Below are positions 1-7,736 of a stretch of 33,136 bases of DNA, one piece after another; the stretch's first letter is position 1, and each line of letters opens with the position of its first letter. The notes beneath the pieces are model-generated. The model was given only the letters and a program-made list of their open reading frames with translations, was not told where the DNA came from and ran no database searches. The stretch is from contig CAMZKN010000024.1 in the NCBI GenBank assembly GCA_947311315.1, positions 1 through 33,136 of the forward strand. Direction: 5' to 3'. Both the position numbers and the translations under genes were made by a program. The stretch is from an uncultured Desulfobulbaceae bacterium. Its GTDB lineage: Bacteria; Desulfobacterota; Desulfobulbia; Desulfobulbales; Desulfocapsaceae.

Positions 1-310
1 AATGCGCAAGCTCAGCTTTGACGTACGAGCAGTTTTAGATCACTTAAAAATGACGAAAAATTCCTGTGCCAATTGAAAGAGTTGGCGGTTAGCATTAATT
101 TACCCTGTTGAATATCTCTTGATGTATTGACACCTCGATGGTAAAAAAGTCAAGTGGGCATAGGAGAAAATATCTGTAACGTCCTGGGTACCTTATCAGT
201 ATAGTGCTGGGGGAAGTGCGAATAACCTACTGGTACTTTAGATAAATTTTGGATATCATGTATTCTCGGAAGGGATCTGCTACGTTGAACTAGATTGGGG
301 GAGTTGTAAA
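1..310. other. Leader region before the response regulator
   Basis: 310 bases with no ORF of note, no recognisable RNA and no strong terminator. The stretch just upstream of 311 contains the ribosome site; promoter elements are not obvious. Confidence 0.4.
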
Positions 311-889
311 GTGAAAGTACTCATTGCCGAAGATGAATTTACTACCAGAATGATGGTTCAGGTTTGCCTTGAAAACTGGGGTTATCGTGTTGAAAGTGTC
401 ACCAATGGTGTGGATGCGCTGAGGGTGTTACAAAAATCAGAGGCACCGCATATTGCGATTCTTGACTGGGAAATGCCTGAACTTAACGGAGTTGAGGTCT
501 GCAGAAAAGTAAAAGAGATGAATGCCGAGACACCACCGTATGTTATTTTATTAACTGGACGGGATAGCAAAGCTGACATTGTCAAAGGCTTTGATGCTGG
601 TGCCGATGACTATATGACCAAGCCATTTAATGATAATGAGCTTCGAGCCAGGGTACGTGTAGCCGAACGATTGGTGCGAACCCAGTCGTCACTTTCTGAA
701 ACTGTTGCGGAACTGCGTGATGCTCTTAATCAACTGGAGATGTTGGAGAGTGGTATTGCACTCTGTGGCTCATGTAAAAAGGTCTACAATATCGATGATG
801 ACCAGTGGCATGGTTTTGAGGATATTCTCGAGTATGGTGCAGACCCCCGTTTTGTTCGGGCTACATGTCCTGCCTGCAGTAAAAAGTAA
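311..889 (+). CDS. Response regulator with C-terminal CxxC...CxxC module
   Basis: A 192-residue cytoplasmic two-component receiver. Residues 1-120 form a REC domain: acidic pocket E7/D8, phosphoacceptor D52 in ILDWEMPELNG, T82 in LLTGRDS and K104 in MTKPF. A short coiled-coil-like linker (about 125-148) leads to a compact tail with C152-G-S-C155-K-K, W166, and C186-P-A-C189. This resembles the tail 'xCxxCKKIRDD.G.W..E.YI...CPxC' that I know from many deltaproteobacterial response regulators; its four cysteines could bind a metal, but its role is not established. There is no DNA-binding or enzymatic output domain. Start is GTG with a GGGGGAG ribosome site about 8 bases upstream. No kinase is adjacent; the only sensor kinase in the window is about 10 kb away. 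Family call is firm, signalling target unknown. Confidence 0.93.
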   Translation: MKVLIAEDEFTTRMMVQVCLENWGYRVESVTNGVDALRVLQKSEAPHIAILDWEMPELNGVEVCRKVKEMNAETPPYVILLTGRDSKADIVKGFDAGADDYMTKPFNDNELRARVRVAERLVRTQSSLSETVAELRDALNQLEMLESGIALCGSCKKVYNIDDDQWHGFEDILEYGADPRFVRATCPACSKK

Positions 890-895
890 ATATCT

Positions 896-1354
896 TTAAC
901 GGGTGAAGAGAACAAGGGTATGGTCTTCGTCGTGTAGTTCTCTGTTGATAATCTCTGATATTTTTGTCCAGTTCCCCCCTGCCAGCCCCGCTCCGATTTT
1001 TGGATAGCCGAATCGTTTGCCCGGATATGTTTTTTTGAGTCTGGCAAAAAGTCTGGTGATGGCTTTATAATCGACAAGAACCTGCCTGCCATGATATGCA
1101 AATTGTGTGTAGCCGTTGATAATGGTGATCGTGTGGCCAAAACGTGTAACGGTTGCACTGCTGAAGTTGCCTAGTTTTTCTTTATCTCCTGATGTTGTTT
1201 GCATATCAGCAGCCAAAGCCTCCGGGAATTCCTGTTGAATCGTCTGGGCGATACCTGCCCCCATGCTACAAAAGCAGTTGCAACCGTGCACAATGACATC
1301 AAGGTGACCTGCAAGAGCCAGATTTATAAGATCTCCTTTTATAATGGAACCCAT
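896..1354 (-). CDS. Macrodomain (ADP-ribose-binding) protein
   Basis: A 152-residue single-domain protein. It shows macrodomain hallmarks: the N-terminal GDL, VIVHGCNCFCSMGAGIA (adenosine/distal-ribose loop) and YPKIGAGLAGGNW (phosphate loop). Such proteins bind ADP-ribose or hydrolyse ADP-ribosyl products (Appr-1''-phosphate, O-acetyl-ADP-ribose, or ADP-ribosyl esters). The sequence looks closer to small TARG1/phage-type macrodomains than to YmdB, but I cannot assign a substrate. It starts 6 bases after the stop of the upstream selenoprotein candidate with no strong ribosome site, so translational coupling in an operon with the DsbA-like and VOC genes is likely. No ADP-ribosyltransferase toxin is visible nearby. 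Confidence 0.9.
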   Translation of the reverse strand: MGSIIKGDLINLALAGHLDVIVHGCNCFCSMGAGIAQTIQQEFPEALAADMQTTSGDKEKLGNFSSATVTRFGHTITIINGYTQFAYHGRQVLVDYKAITRLFARLKKTYPGKRFGYPKIGAGLAGGNWTKISEIINRELHDEDHTLVLFTR

Positions 1355-1360
1355 TTTGGT

Positions 1361-1972
1361 CTATGATCCGGTATTGAGGGTAACCATTTTGGCAAGGTTT
1401 TCATAGCTCTGGGCACCGACAAGTTTGTGTTGGCCCATGACAAATGTTGGTACAGCTGTAATACCGTAAAGTTTAGAGTCGGCCCAGTCCTTGTCGACCC
1501 GATCTGCGTAACTTCGCGTATCCAATATTTGAGTGGCTTCGTCTTCCGGTAAACCCGCATTGCGGGCAAGTTGCTGAAGGACGGAGCGTTTGGCCAGGTT
1601 CTGGCCATCTGCAAAATATGCTTTAAAGGCAATTGTATGGAAAGTATCACCCTTTCCCTTATCTTCAGCCCAGAGTCCAAGTTCCTGGGCAAGTCTACTG
1701 TTGTACGTCTTTTTCCTTGGGCCAAAGGGTAAACCGAGTTCTTTGGCTGTCTGGCTGAGACCTTCGACCATTGTCGCTATTTTTTCGGGGCTTGCCGAAA
1801 ATAAATCTGTAAGGAGTTGCCCTTCTTCCGGTGTTTCCGGATGTAGGGGAAAAGCCCGCCAGCGAATCGTGATGTTGTATTCTTTTTGCAGTTTTTCAAT
1901 ACGCCCGGTAATGAAGTAGCACCATGGTCAGATATAGTCTGAGAATATTTCTAATTCTAATTTTTGTGTCAT
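1361..1972 (-). CDS. DsbA/FrnE-type thioredoxin-fold protein, probable selenoprotein (UPWC active site)
   Basis: A 203-codon reading frame interrupted only by an in-frame TGA (positions 1930-1928, codon 15) exactly where FrnE/DsbA-like oxidoreductases have the first active-site cysteine. The translation reads IFSDYI-U-PWCYFITGRIEKL, followed by the family's RWRAFPLHPETPEEG, and later the cis-Pro region YGITAVPTFVMG and the C-terminal VGAQSYE. ATG 1972 has an AGGA ribosome site 8 bases upstream. Gene finders would start at ATG 1771 (136 aa) and lose the redox motif. All family landmarks are intact on both sides of TGA and there is no other lesion, which argues for selenocysteine, not decay. 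A stem-loop follows the TGA as bacterial insertion requires. Likely a cytoplasmic thiol/selenol oxidoreductase, since no signal peptide is seen; substrate unknown. Alternative: a single Cys-to-stop mutation (TGC or TGT to TGA). Confidence 0.85.
1895..1930 (-). promoter_or_regulatory. Candidate bacterial SECIS element after the in-frame UGA
   Basis: Twelve bases after the UGA (1930-1928) the mRNA can form an 8-pair stem, UUCAUUAC / GUAUUGAA, with one internal U-U mismatch closing a CGGGC loop (1915-1895). The loop begins 20 bases after UGA and has a G within its first two bases. This agrees with the bSECIS rules I recall (loop about 16-37 bases downstream, early loop G). This is a fold by eye; no free energy was calculated. 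Confidence 0.65.
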
Positions 1973-2062
1973 TGTCTTTTCCTGTTTGGATATTGGTCAC
2001 AGCAGTCGATACTTGTAAAATGTTCCATTTACAGTAAGTATCAGTTGGTAGAAGATCAATGG

Positions 2063-2731
2063 TCAGGAAAATGTGGGAAACTGGCTACTGATTTCTTTTA
2101 TGCCCTGGGGGGTACTGATGCTTGCCAGAAGGTAGGGAGATGTGTTGTGAGGCCGGGTGTGTATGGTGATCAGGTCGGCAGCTCCAATGGATTCCAGGCT
2201 GGAATGCAACCAGTTCGGTTGGTTGTGGTAGAGGTCAAGCTTTAAAAGATGGCAGCCCAGGTCAGCCATCATGGTGGAAGGATGTGAATCAGTCTGCCAT
2301 TCGATGGCGTAAGGAATCATACCTCCAGCCAGTAGCCTGCCGTCCTCTGGAAGGCTGAAAAGCCAGTGTAATTCCCCCCTTGTTATGTGCTCGATCTGCC
2401 CCATCGAACAGTGTGCACTCGCGATAAGATTGGTAAGATTTTCTGTATTCACTACCCAGCCAAGGAGTGTTGGTTGGGCTGTAATTCGGTAACGGACATA
2501 TGGGTCGTCGAGTCCAAACCATCGAGGTTGTTCAAGTGAGCCGGGACTGTTGCTTAAAGCAATGATTTCCAGGAAGATGCCCTCACCGAGTCGCATCAGG
2601 CAGTTGTGAGTACCCATCTTTTCATGGCTTCCGCCATAAGGTACATTGACACCAAGCCAATCGTTGACTGCAGCAATACCCTGTTGAAGAGTCGTCGCAC
2701 CAATCACAAGATGATCAATTTGAGTTCCCAT
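2063..2731 (-). CDS. VOC/glyoxalase-like domain protein
   Basis: A 222-residue protein opening with IDHLVIGATTLQQGIAAVNDWLGV, the typical first beta-alpha-beta of the vicinal-oxygen-chelate fold. It is followed by GGSHEKMGTHNCLMRLGEGIFLEII, typical of the 'glyoxalase-like' PF13468 group in which GTHN and an E in the FLE strand lie near the metal site. The second half (HPSTMMADLGCHLLKLDL) is the second VOC module. Substrate is unknown. It is soluble, with no signal peptide. It lies about 90 bases upstream of the selenoprotein candidate on the same strand and may head the operon VOC - DsbA-like - macrodomain. The ribosome site before ATG 2731 is weak (GGGG about 13 bases upstream). Confidence 0.82.
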   Translation of the reverse strand: MGTQIDHLVIGATTLQQGIAAVNDWLGVNVPYGGSHEKMGTHNCLMRLGEGIFLEIIALSNSPGSLEQPRWFGLDDPYVRYRITAQPTLLGWVVNTENLTNLIASAHCSMGQIEHITRGELHWLFSLPEDGRLLAGGMIPYAIEWQTDSHPSTMMADLGCHLLKLDLYHNQPNWLHSSLESIGAADLITIHTRPHNTSPYLLASISTPQGIKEISSQFPTFS

Positions 2732-2796
2732 GAATGTTAATGCCCCTTAGAGGGGCATTGAATTGTGTTGTAACGATTTCTATATGGCAAAGAATT

Positions 2797-2967
2797 CTAC
2801 TCTTCGTAACCTTTGCCATTACAGGTTGGGCAAACCTGATCGGGAGTACACTGCATATCTTCAGCGTCATCTCCGGTTCCGCTCCATTCGGAACTTGTCT
2901 CACAGACACCTTCGATAATTTTTTTCCCCTGGCAGGTTGGACATGGAGGGCGGTTTTCAGTAGTCAT
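2797..2967 (-). CDS. Small zinc-ribbon-like protein (56 aa)
   Basis: A 56-residue ORF starting at ATG 2967 with a strong AAGGAG ribosome site 7 bases upstream. It has two CxxCxGxG-type knuckles of the DnaJ cysteine-rich style: CPTCQGKK at residues 9-16 and CPTCNGKG at 46-53, plus single cysteines at 22 and 40. The six cysteines suggest a small zinc-binding domain. The acidic middle (GTGDDAEDMQC) is variable-looking. I do not recognise a named family. It sits between two other minus-strand genes and may belong to their transcription unit. Confidence 0.72.
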   Translation of the reverse strand: MTTENRPPCPTCQGKKIIEGVCETSSEWSGTGDDAEDMQCTPDQVCPTCNGKGYEE

Positions 2968-3023
2968 GTAATGCTCCTTTAATAGTAGAATGTAGATTTG
3001 AACTGCTTTTAATGGACGATCTA

Positions 3024-3203
3024 TTACGACTCATCATCAGTTACGAGGTAATCTTTCAATTTTTCCACCAGTGATTCGGGGATCTCTCTGTTATACATAA
3101 AAGCTTCCGCCTCTTCACCGGTAATTTGCTCTTTAATCCAAACAGGTAATGAACGCAGTATTGCCACCTGTTGCGGGTCAATTGTACCTTTTTCGTCAGT
3201 CAT
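3024..3203 (-). CDS. Hypothetical small protein (59 aa)
   Basis: A 59-residue acidic, helical-looking ORF starting at ATG 3203 with an AGGAAA ribosome site 7 bases upstream. The sequence begins MTDEKGTIDPQQVAILRSLP and continues with a WIKEQITGEEAEAF helix and a C-terminal DYLVTDDES. There is no cysteine, signal peptide or membrane segment. I do not recognise it. It lies about 56 bases upstream of the 56-aa cysteine-rich gene on the same strand, so the two may be co-transcribed. Support comes from the clear ribosome site and a codon pattern consistent with coding. Confidence 0.6.
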   Translation of the reverse strand: MTDEKGTIDPQQVAILRSLPVWIKEQITGEEAEAFMYNREIPESLVEKLKDYLVTDDES

Positions 3204-3329
3204 GATATTTTCCTAATCATTCTGGAACTTCAAATCATATCTTACACCGTCACCAGATTGTGATAATACCATAAAATGGAGGCAATTGGCATTTCTGTCA
3301 ATGGTAGAAAATTATTTTTTTAAAAAAAT

Positions 3330-3800
3330 TCAGCCGACAAAACGATGATCCGATCGTTTTGCTGCGACTTCTTTTTCCGAAGCCTGCATCCAGCCGGAGC
3401 TGCTTTCTGCCACACTGTCAAATGCAGCAATATACGGTTTGATATCAAAAATTGGTGTACCGTCAAGGACATCTATTCCCCTAACGGTGATGATGTTTTC
3501 TTTAATATCTGTCAGGCGAACAATGGAAAGACCTATATGGTTGGGACGTAATGGAGATCTGGTGGCGTATATCCCCCGTTTGTTCGTATCCATAAAAGGT
3601 ACTACCTCCAGGGCTGTTCGTTTTGCCATATGAAACTGATAGAGGAGGTAAACGTGGCTGAATTCGTCGAGATCTGCAAGGCCAGCTGTATATTGTTTTT
3701 CTATTTCTATGGTACCGAGTTCTTCTCCTGCACCCTTGGGTTGAATCGGCATGTCTTCGAGTGAGGTAAAAGGAGTATGTATAATTCCAATGGGTTTCAT
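3330..3800 (-). CDS. trmO: TrmO/TsaA-family tRNA (t6A37-N6) methyltransferase
   Basis: A 156-residue protein with the whole TrmO/UPF0066 beta-barrel core: the N-terminal MKPIGIIHTPF, GLADLDEFSHVYLLYQFH, the S-adenosylmethionine loop RGIYATRSPLRPNHIGLS, and LDGTPIFDIKPYI. The family methylates N6 of t6A at position 37 of tRNA-Thr(GGU) using S-adenosylmethionine. E. coli TrmO is longer (about 235 aa) because of a C-terminal extension; this compact form equals the core domain common in other bacteria and archaea, so tRNA specificity is uncertain. A modest GATGAG ribosome site precedes ATG 3800. Confidence 0.88.
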   Translation of the reverse strand: MKPIGIIHTPFTSLEDMPIQPKGAGEELGTIEIEKQYTAGLADLDEFSHVYLLYQFHMAKRTALEVVPFMDTNKRGIYATRSPLRPNHIGLSIVRLTDIKENIITVRGIDVLDGTPIFDIKPYIAAFDSVAESSSGWMQASEKEVAAKRSDHRFVG

Positions 3801-3842
3801 AATCGTCTCATCTGATAGAATTTTTGGGTGAAGGCAGGGTTG

Positions 3843-4275
3843 TCAATAGTACGTTGCTGTTCCGCCAAGTTCCTGGACACCGTCTATTGTAACGGCAAAA
3901 TCAGTCAGAAAGGTATCTTTTGTTTCACCGGAGCGGTGGGATATAAAATAGTGCCATCCCACATCGCGGCACATTCTAACGGCATCGATACTTTCGGACA
4001 CTGTTCCGATCTGGTTCAGTTTGATCAGCTCATCAGAGTGTATTTTACCTCCTCCAGACCATTTCAGCTCGTAATTATCGACTAAATCTGTGGAAAAAGA
4101 ACTTGCTGCTCAGGTTTGGGGCGAAACCACCCTCGTCACCAACGCTTGTGGCAAGGCCACGCTCTCCCAAATTTTTTTTAAAAACATCAAATGTTTCGGC
4201 AACGTAACGCAAGCCTCCTTTAAAAAAAACCATTTGAACCTGCAGATCAAATTTGTCTGTATGTGCAGGGGTTGG
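3843..4275 (-). pseudogene. Decayed enolase (eno) remnant
   Basis: Two out-of-frame blocks recognisable as enolase lie head to tail on the minus strand. The first (about 4275-4110) reads HTDKFDLQ then [19 protein letters not shown] and [12 protein letters not shown], the middle of enolase. It then jumps, without the next hundred or so residues, into a second block (about 4100-3843) with [18 protein letters not shown] and [19 protein letters not shown], ending in a premature stop before the normal C-terminus. The N-terminal third is absent. So this is a fragment with an N-terminal deletion, an internal deletion with frame change and a truncated end. The plus-strand open frames here are not genes. 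A functional eno presumably exists elsewhere in the genome. Confidence 0.85.
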
Positions 4276-4361
4276 AAAATATTGGAAAGTATAGTAAACA
4301 AAATGCTATAAGGGGCGCAGAGCTCTTTTTTCCTGGTTTTATATTTCTGTAAATTTTACTT

Positions 4362-6281
4362 TTGGTGGCCACTTTGAATGAAGAATTAGATCTGATGAAA
4401 GTTTCTCGTACAACAGATCGACGTTGGGCATCTCGCTTTTTTACGCTCCTTCTCTGTATTTTGGCATGCGGACTCTACTATCGTTTTATTGTTAACGAAG
4501 CCCATGTGGAAATCGAGGTTGAAGTGAGTCAGAAATCGGAATTTAAAATTTACTGGGCGGATGCCGGGGAGCTTTATTCAGAAAAACATATGTCTGTAGT
4601 TGTTGCGACCCCGGATAGGAAAAAATACAGTTTTTTTCTTACCGACATTAAAAAACTTGCCCGCTTACGTATTGATACTCATACTTACGAAGGGGAAGTA
4701 ACCCTGAAACGCATAGTTATCAGCCAGGAAGGATGGGATCCCATTACGCTGGAAACGGAGGAGGATTTTACAAAGCTTGTACCTCTTCATCAGGTTGGTG
4801 AGTATCGCGCCGACCAAAATGGACTCTGGGTGAGCTCCACCGGTATCGACTCCAATTTTGAATTACTTATTTCTCCTCAGTTTCACGGATTAAATATCAG
4901 CTGGCTGGTTGTACGTCTGATGGCCCTTGTTTTTGTGATTCTACTCGTACAGTCCTGTGCGGGGAAATTGATGATTAATCTACGCTTTGTGCCGATTCTT
5001 CTTTTTGGCGCCTGGATGCTCATTGTCGTCATGGCCGGCATAAGTGAGAGAAATGTTCACCCCGATGAATATGTGCATCTTTATGCAACCTCGTATTATG
5101 ATGATAACTGGCTGCCGCCGGTGATAGATGATCCTGGAATTAGGCATACCTACAGTGCATATGGTGTGTCGCGGCTGAATAACGGTGAAGTGTACTATCT
5201 TTTTGCAGGAAAATTTGACAAACTTTTGTCCGGGTTCAAACTCCCCAATTACCTGTCGCTGAGAGGATTCAATGTCTTTCTTTTCGGGCTCGTTTTTTTG
5301 TATTCCTTGAAGAGTCGTTATGCGCGTATGGTAGCGTTGCCTTTTCTCCTTTCTCCACAGATATGGTATCTTTTCAGTTACTGCGATTCAGATGCATTTG
5401 CTCTGTTTTGTGCATTTCTTGCCGGTTGCCAACTGGTCGACCCGGATAGTCTTTTTCAGCGTTTTCTCAAAGAAGACGGTTTAATGGTCAAAATCGGCGG
5501 GTTTATTCTTCTCAGTATTTTACTGGGAAGTGTTTTTCTTCTAAAGAAGAACTACTATCCGTTTATTGCTTTTTTCTATCTGTGTCTTGGCCTGAAAATG
5601 TTTTTTTCCGCAGATTATTACTGGGATCGCAGAGGATTCCTCAAAAAACTGGTTGTCATTTCTCTGGCTGGTGCATGCATTCTGGGGATAAGAATGGGGG
5701 CCGATTATATGGTCAACGGGCCTGATCGTCAGGAAAAAATTGAACAATTGCAGGAGAAACTGGCGTACAGCTGGTATAAGCCATCGACAGAATTACATAA
5801 AAAACATGTTTCTCTTTATCTCAAACAAAGAGGGACAACCTTAAAAGAACTCATTGTACGGGATCGTTGGTTTGAGAGGTCATTTCAGAGCAGTTTTGGC
5901 GTATTTGGCTATTCGACAATCACCGCACCTCTTATCTATTATGATTTGATACGCTGGAGTGGGATTGCACTGCTGACCTTGGTCTTTTGTTCGATATTCT
6001 GGCGCAGAGAACTTGTCGGCAGTGGAGTAGCACTGTTGGTAATTGGTCTGTCGGGCGCACTCATTGCCGCTTCAATTTATCATTCATGGACTGTCGACTT
6101 CCAGGCACAGGGGAGGTATCTTTTTCCGATTTTTTCGATGCTTGGAATTTTATATGCTGAAAACTACAAAGCGATCAATCGGCGTCTGCTGACACTTGGT
6201 GTTCTCGTTATGTACTGTTTGAGTGTGTATGGTTTTGTCTTTCAGGGGTTGGTGAGAATTCCTAAAGTTGTGATGTTATAA
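4362..6281 (+). CDS. DUF2142-like polytopic membrane protein (GT-C type glycosyltransferase candidate)
   Basis: A 639-residue integral membrane protein. A first membrane helix (about 25-43) is followed by an extracytoplasmic beta-rich region (about 45-180) and then about ten hydrophobic helices. HPDEYVHLYATSYYDDNW resembles the DE-containing loop after the first helices of DUF2142/GT-C glycosyltransferases, and the C-terminal QGRYLFPIFSMLGILYAENY is typical of DUF2142. The family is thought to act on lipid-linked sugars in surface polysaccharide assembly; the donor here is unknown. It heads an operon with AlgI- and AlgJ-like genes 38 bases downstream. Start is uncertain: TTG 4362, GTG 4365 and ATG 4395 are all in frame and none has a strong ribosome site. 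Confidence 0.8.
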   Translation: MVATLNEELDLMKVSRTTDRRWASRFFTLLLCILACGLYYRFIVNEAHVEIEVEVSQKSEFKIYWADAGELYSEKHMSVVVATPDRKKYSFFLTDIKKLARLRIDTHTYEGEVTLKRIVISQEGWDPITLETEEDFTKLVPLHQVGEYRADQNGLWVSSTGIDSNFELLISPQFHGLNISWLVVRLMALVFVILLVQSCAGKLMINLRFVPILLFGAWMLIVVMAGISERNVHPDEYVHLYATSYYDDNWLPPVIDDPGIRHTYSAYGVSRLNNGEVYYLFAGKFDKLLSGFKLPNYLSLRGFNVFLFGLVFLYSLKSRYARMVALPFLLSPQIWYLFSYCDSDAFALFCAFLAGCQLVDPDSLFQRFLKEDGLMVKIGGFILLSILLGSVFLLKKNYYPFIAFFYLCLGLKMFFSADYYWDRRGFLKKLVVISLAGACILGIRMGADYMVNGPDRQEKIEQLQEKLAYSWYKPSTELHKKHVSLYLKQRGTTLKELIVRDRWFERSFQSSFGVFGYSTITAPLIYYDLIRWSGIALLTLVFCSIFWRRELVGSGVALLVIGLSGALIAASIYHSWTVDFQAQGRYLFPIFSMLGILYAENYKAINRRLLTLGVLVMYCLSVYGFVFQGLVRIPKVVML

Positions 6282-6319
6282 CTGAGTATCGCTGATTTTC
6301 ATTTGGGATTCTTTTACTG

Positions 6320-7735
6320 ATGGTTTTTTCTTCGCATATATTCCTTTTTTATTTCCTGCCGCTGAGTCTGCTGGTTTATTATTGTACACCAAGACGGGGC
6401 AAGAATGTCATTTTGACAGTGGTCAGTTACCTTTTTTACGGCTGGTCGAATCCGCTGTTTACACTGTTGATGTTTGCCTCCACCCTGATTGATTACTGTT
6501 GTGGCCTGGTTATTGGTCTTACTGGTGATAATAGACCGGGGCGGCGAAAGGCGGCTCTGGTCTGCTCACTTGTCGCCAACCTGTCACTTCTCGGATTTTT
6601 TAAATATACGGGATTTGCCCTGGAGAGTTATAATCAGTTTTTTACTCTGCTTGGAGACAGTTTTTTTAATGCGGTGCCCGTTCTTAAATTTCTCCTGCCA
6701 CTTGGCATCAGTTTTTACACTTTTCAATCAATGAGTTACACCATCGATGTGTATCGAAAAGATGGTAAGTGCATTCGTAATTTTCTTGATTTTGCCTGTT
6801 TTGTCTCGATGTTTCCTCAACTGGTTGCTGGCCCCATTATCCGGTTTCAGGAGGTTGCCGATCAACTTCTCAGTCGTGTGCACTCTTTTGAAAAATTTGC
6901 CAGGGGCGTGGCATTTTTCAGCTTTGGTATGGCCAAAAAAGTTTTGTTGGCCAACTCCTGCGGCAGGATCGCTGATATTACTTTTTCCGCCGGGACTGTA
7001 CACTGGATCGATAGCTGGTACGGGATTGTTGCCTACAGTTTTCAGATTTATTTTGACTTCAGTGGCTATTCGGACATGGCTATTGGTCTGGGACTGATGT
7101 TTGGTTTTGTTTTCGCCAAAAATTTTGATTCGCCATACTGTTCCTCTTCCATAACTGAATTTTGGCAGAGATGGCATATTTCTCTTTCTACCTGGTTGCG
7201 TGAGTATCTCTATATTCCTTTAGGGGGAAATAGAAAAGGATCAGGCCGTACAGCGATAAACCTCGCTATAGTTATGCTGCTTGGTGGTCTATGGCACGGA
7301 GCCTCCTGGAATTTTGTTGCATGGGGTGGATTGCATGGAGTGTTGCTTGGCAGTGAACGCCTTCTAGGTAAGAAACCGTTTTATGCAGTATTGCCAAAGG
7401 TATTCAGGGTTGCTCTCACCTTTGTACTGGTATTGGTCGCCTGGGTTTTCTTTCGGGCGGAGACCTTTAGCGGTGCGCTTAACTACCTTGGTTCCATGTT
7501 CGGTCTTGTTGCTGTGCCGAACACGTCACTGTTGCTCGATGGTCTACTCTATTCACCCTACCATCTCATGGCGATGATTGTTGCTGCTCTCGTTGTCTGG
7601 GGTGCGCCGCAAACCTGGGATTGGAGCAGGCAACTGGGCCTCGTAAAAGCAATAATTGTTGTGGTTGTTTTCATACTGTCCGTAGCTGTACTCAGTATGC
7701 AATCCTATAATCCTTTTATCTACTTTAATTTCTAA
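6320..7735 (+). CDS. MBOAT family O-acyltransferase, AlgI-like
   Basis: A 471-residue polytopic membrane protein beginning MVFSSHIFLFYFLPLSLLVYY, the characteristic AlgI/PatA/DltB-like N-terminus. It contains LPLGISFYTFQSMSYTIDVYR, FVSMFPQLVAGPIIRF, FQIYFDFSGYSDMAIGLGLMFGF, FWQRWHISLSTWLREYLYIPLGGNR and GLWHGASWNFVAWGGLHG. The last holds the invariant MBOAT histidine (about H326). AlgI-type proteins move acetyl groups across the inner membrane for O-acetylation of exopolysaccharide, passing them to periplasmic AlgJ/AlgX SGNH enzymes. Two such genes follow directly, so polysaccharide O-acetylation is the best-supported role. No alginate biosynthesis genes are visible, so the polymer need not be alginate. 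Confidence 0.93.
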   Translation: MVFSSHIFLFYFLPLSLLVYYCTPRRGKNVILTVVSYLFYGWSNPLFTLLMFASTLIDYCCGLVIGLTGDNRPGRRKAALVCSLVANLSLLGFFKYTGFALESYNQFFTLLGDSFFNAVPVLKFLLPLGISFYTFQSMSYTIDVYRKDGKCIRNFLDFACFVSMFPQLVAGPIIRFQEVADQLLSRVHSFEKFARGVAFFSFGMAKKVLLANSCGRIADITFSAGTVHWIDSWYGIVAYSFQIYFDFSGYSDMAIGLGLMFGFVFAKNFDSPYCSSSITEFWQRWHISLSTWLREYLYIPLGGNRKGSGRTAINLAIVMLLGGLWHGASWNFVAWGGLHGVLLGSERLLGKKPFYAVLPKVFRVALTFVLVLVAWVFFRAETFSGALNYLGSMFGLVAVPNTSLLLDGLLYSPYHLMAMIVAALVVWGAPQTWDWSRQLGLVKAIIVVVVFILSVAVLSMQSYNPFIYFNF

Positions 7736-7736
7736 T

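Noticed and set aside
1361..1771. 136-residue ORF as a stand-alone truncated DsbA
   Set aside because: The same frame extends to ATG 1972 through one TGA with intact family motifs and a better ribosome site, so the short form is an artefact of stopping at TGA.
3828..4085. 85-residue plus-strand ORF
   Set aside because: The minus strand of the same stretch reads as enolase, so this frame is the antisense of a pseudogene.
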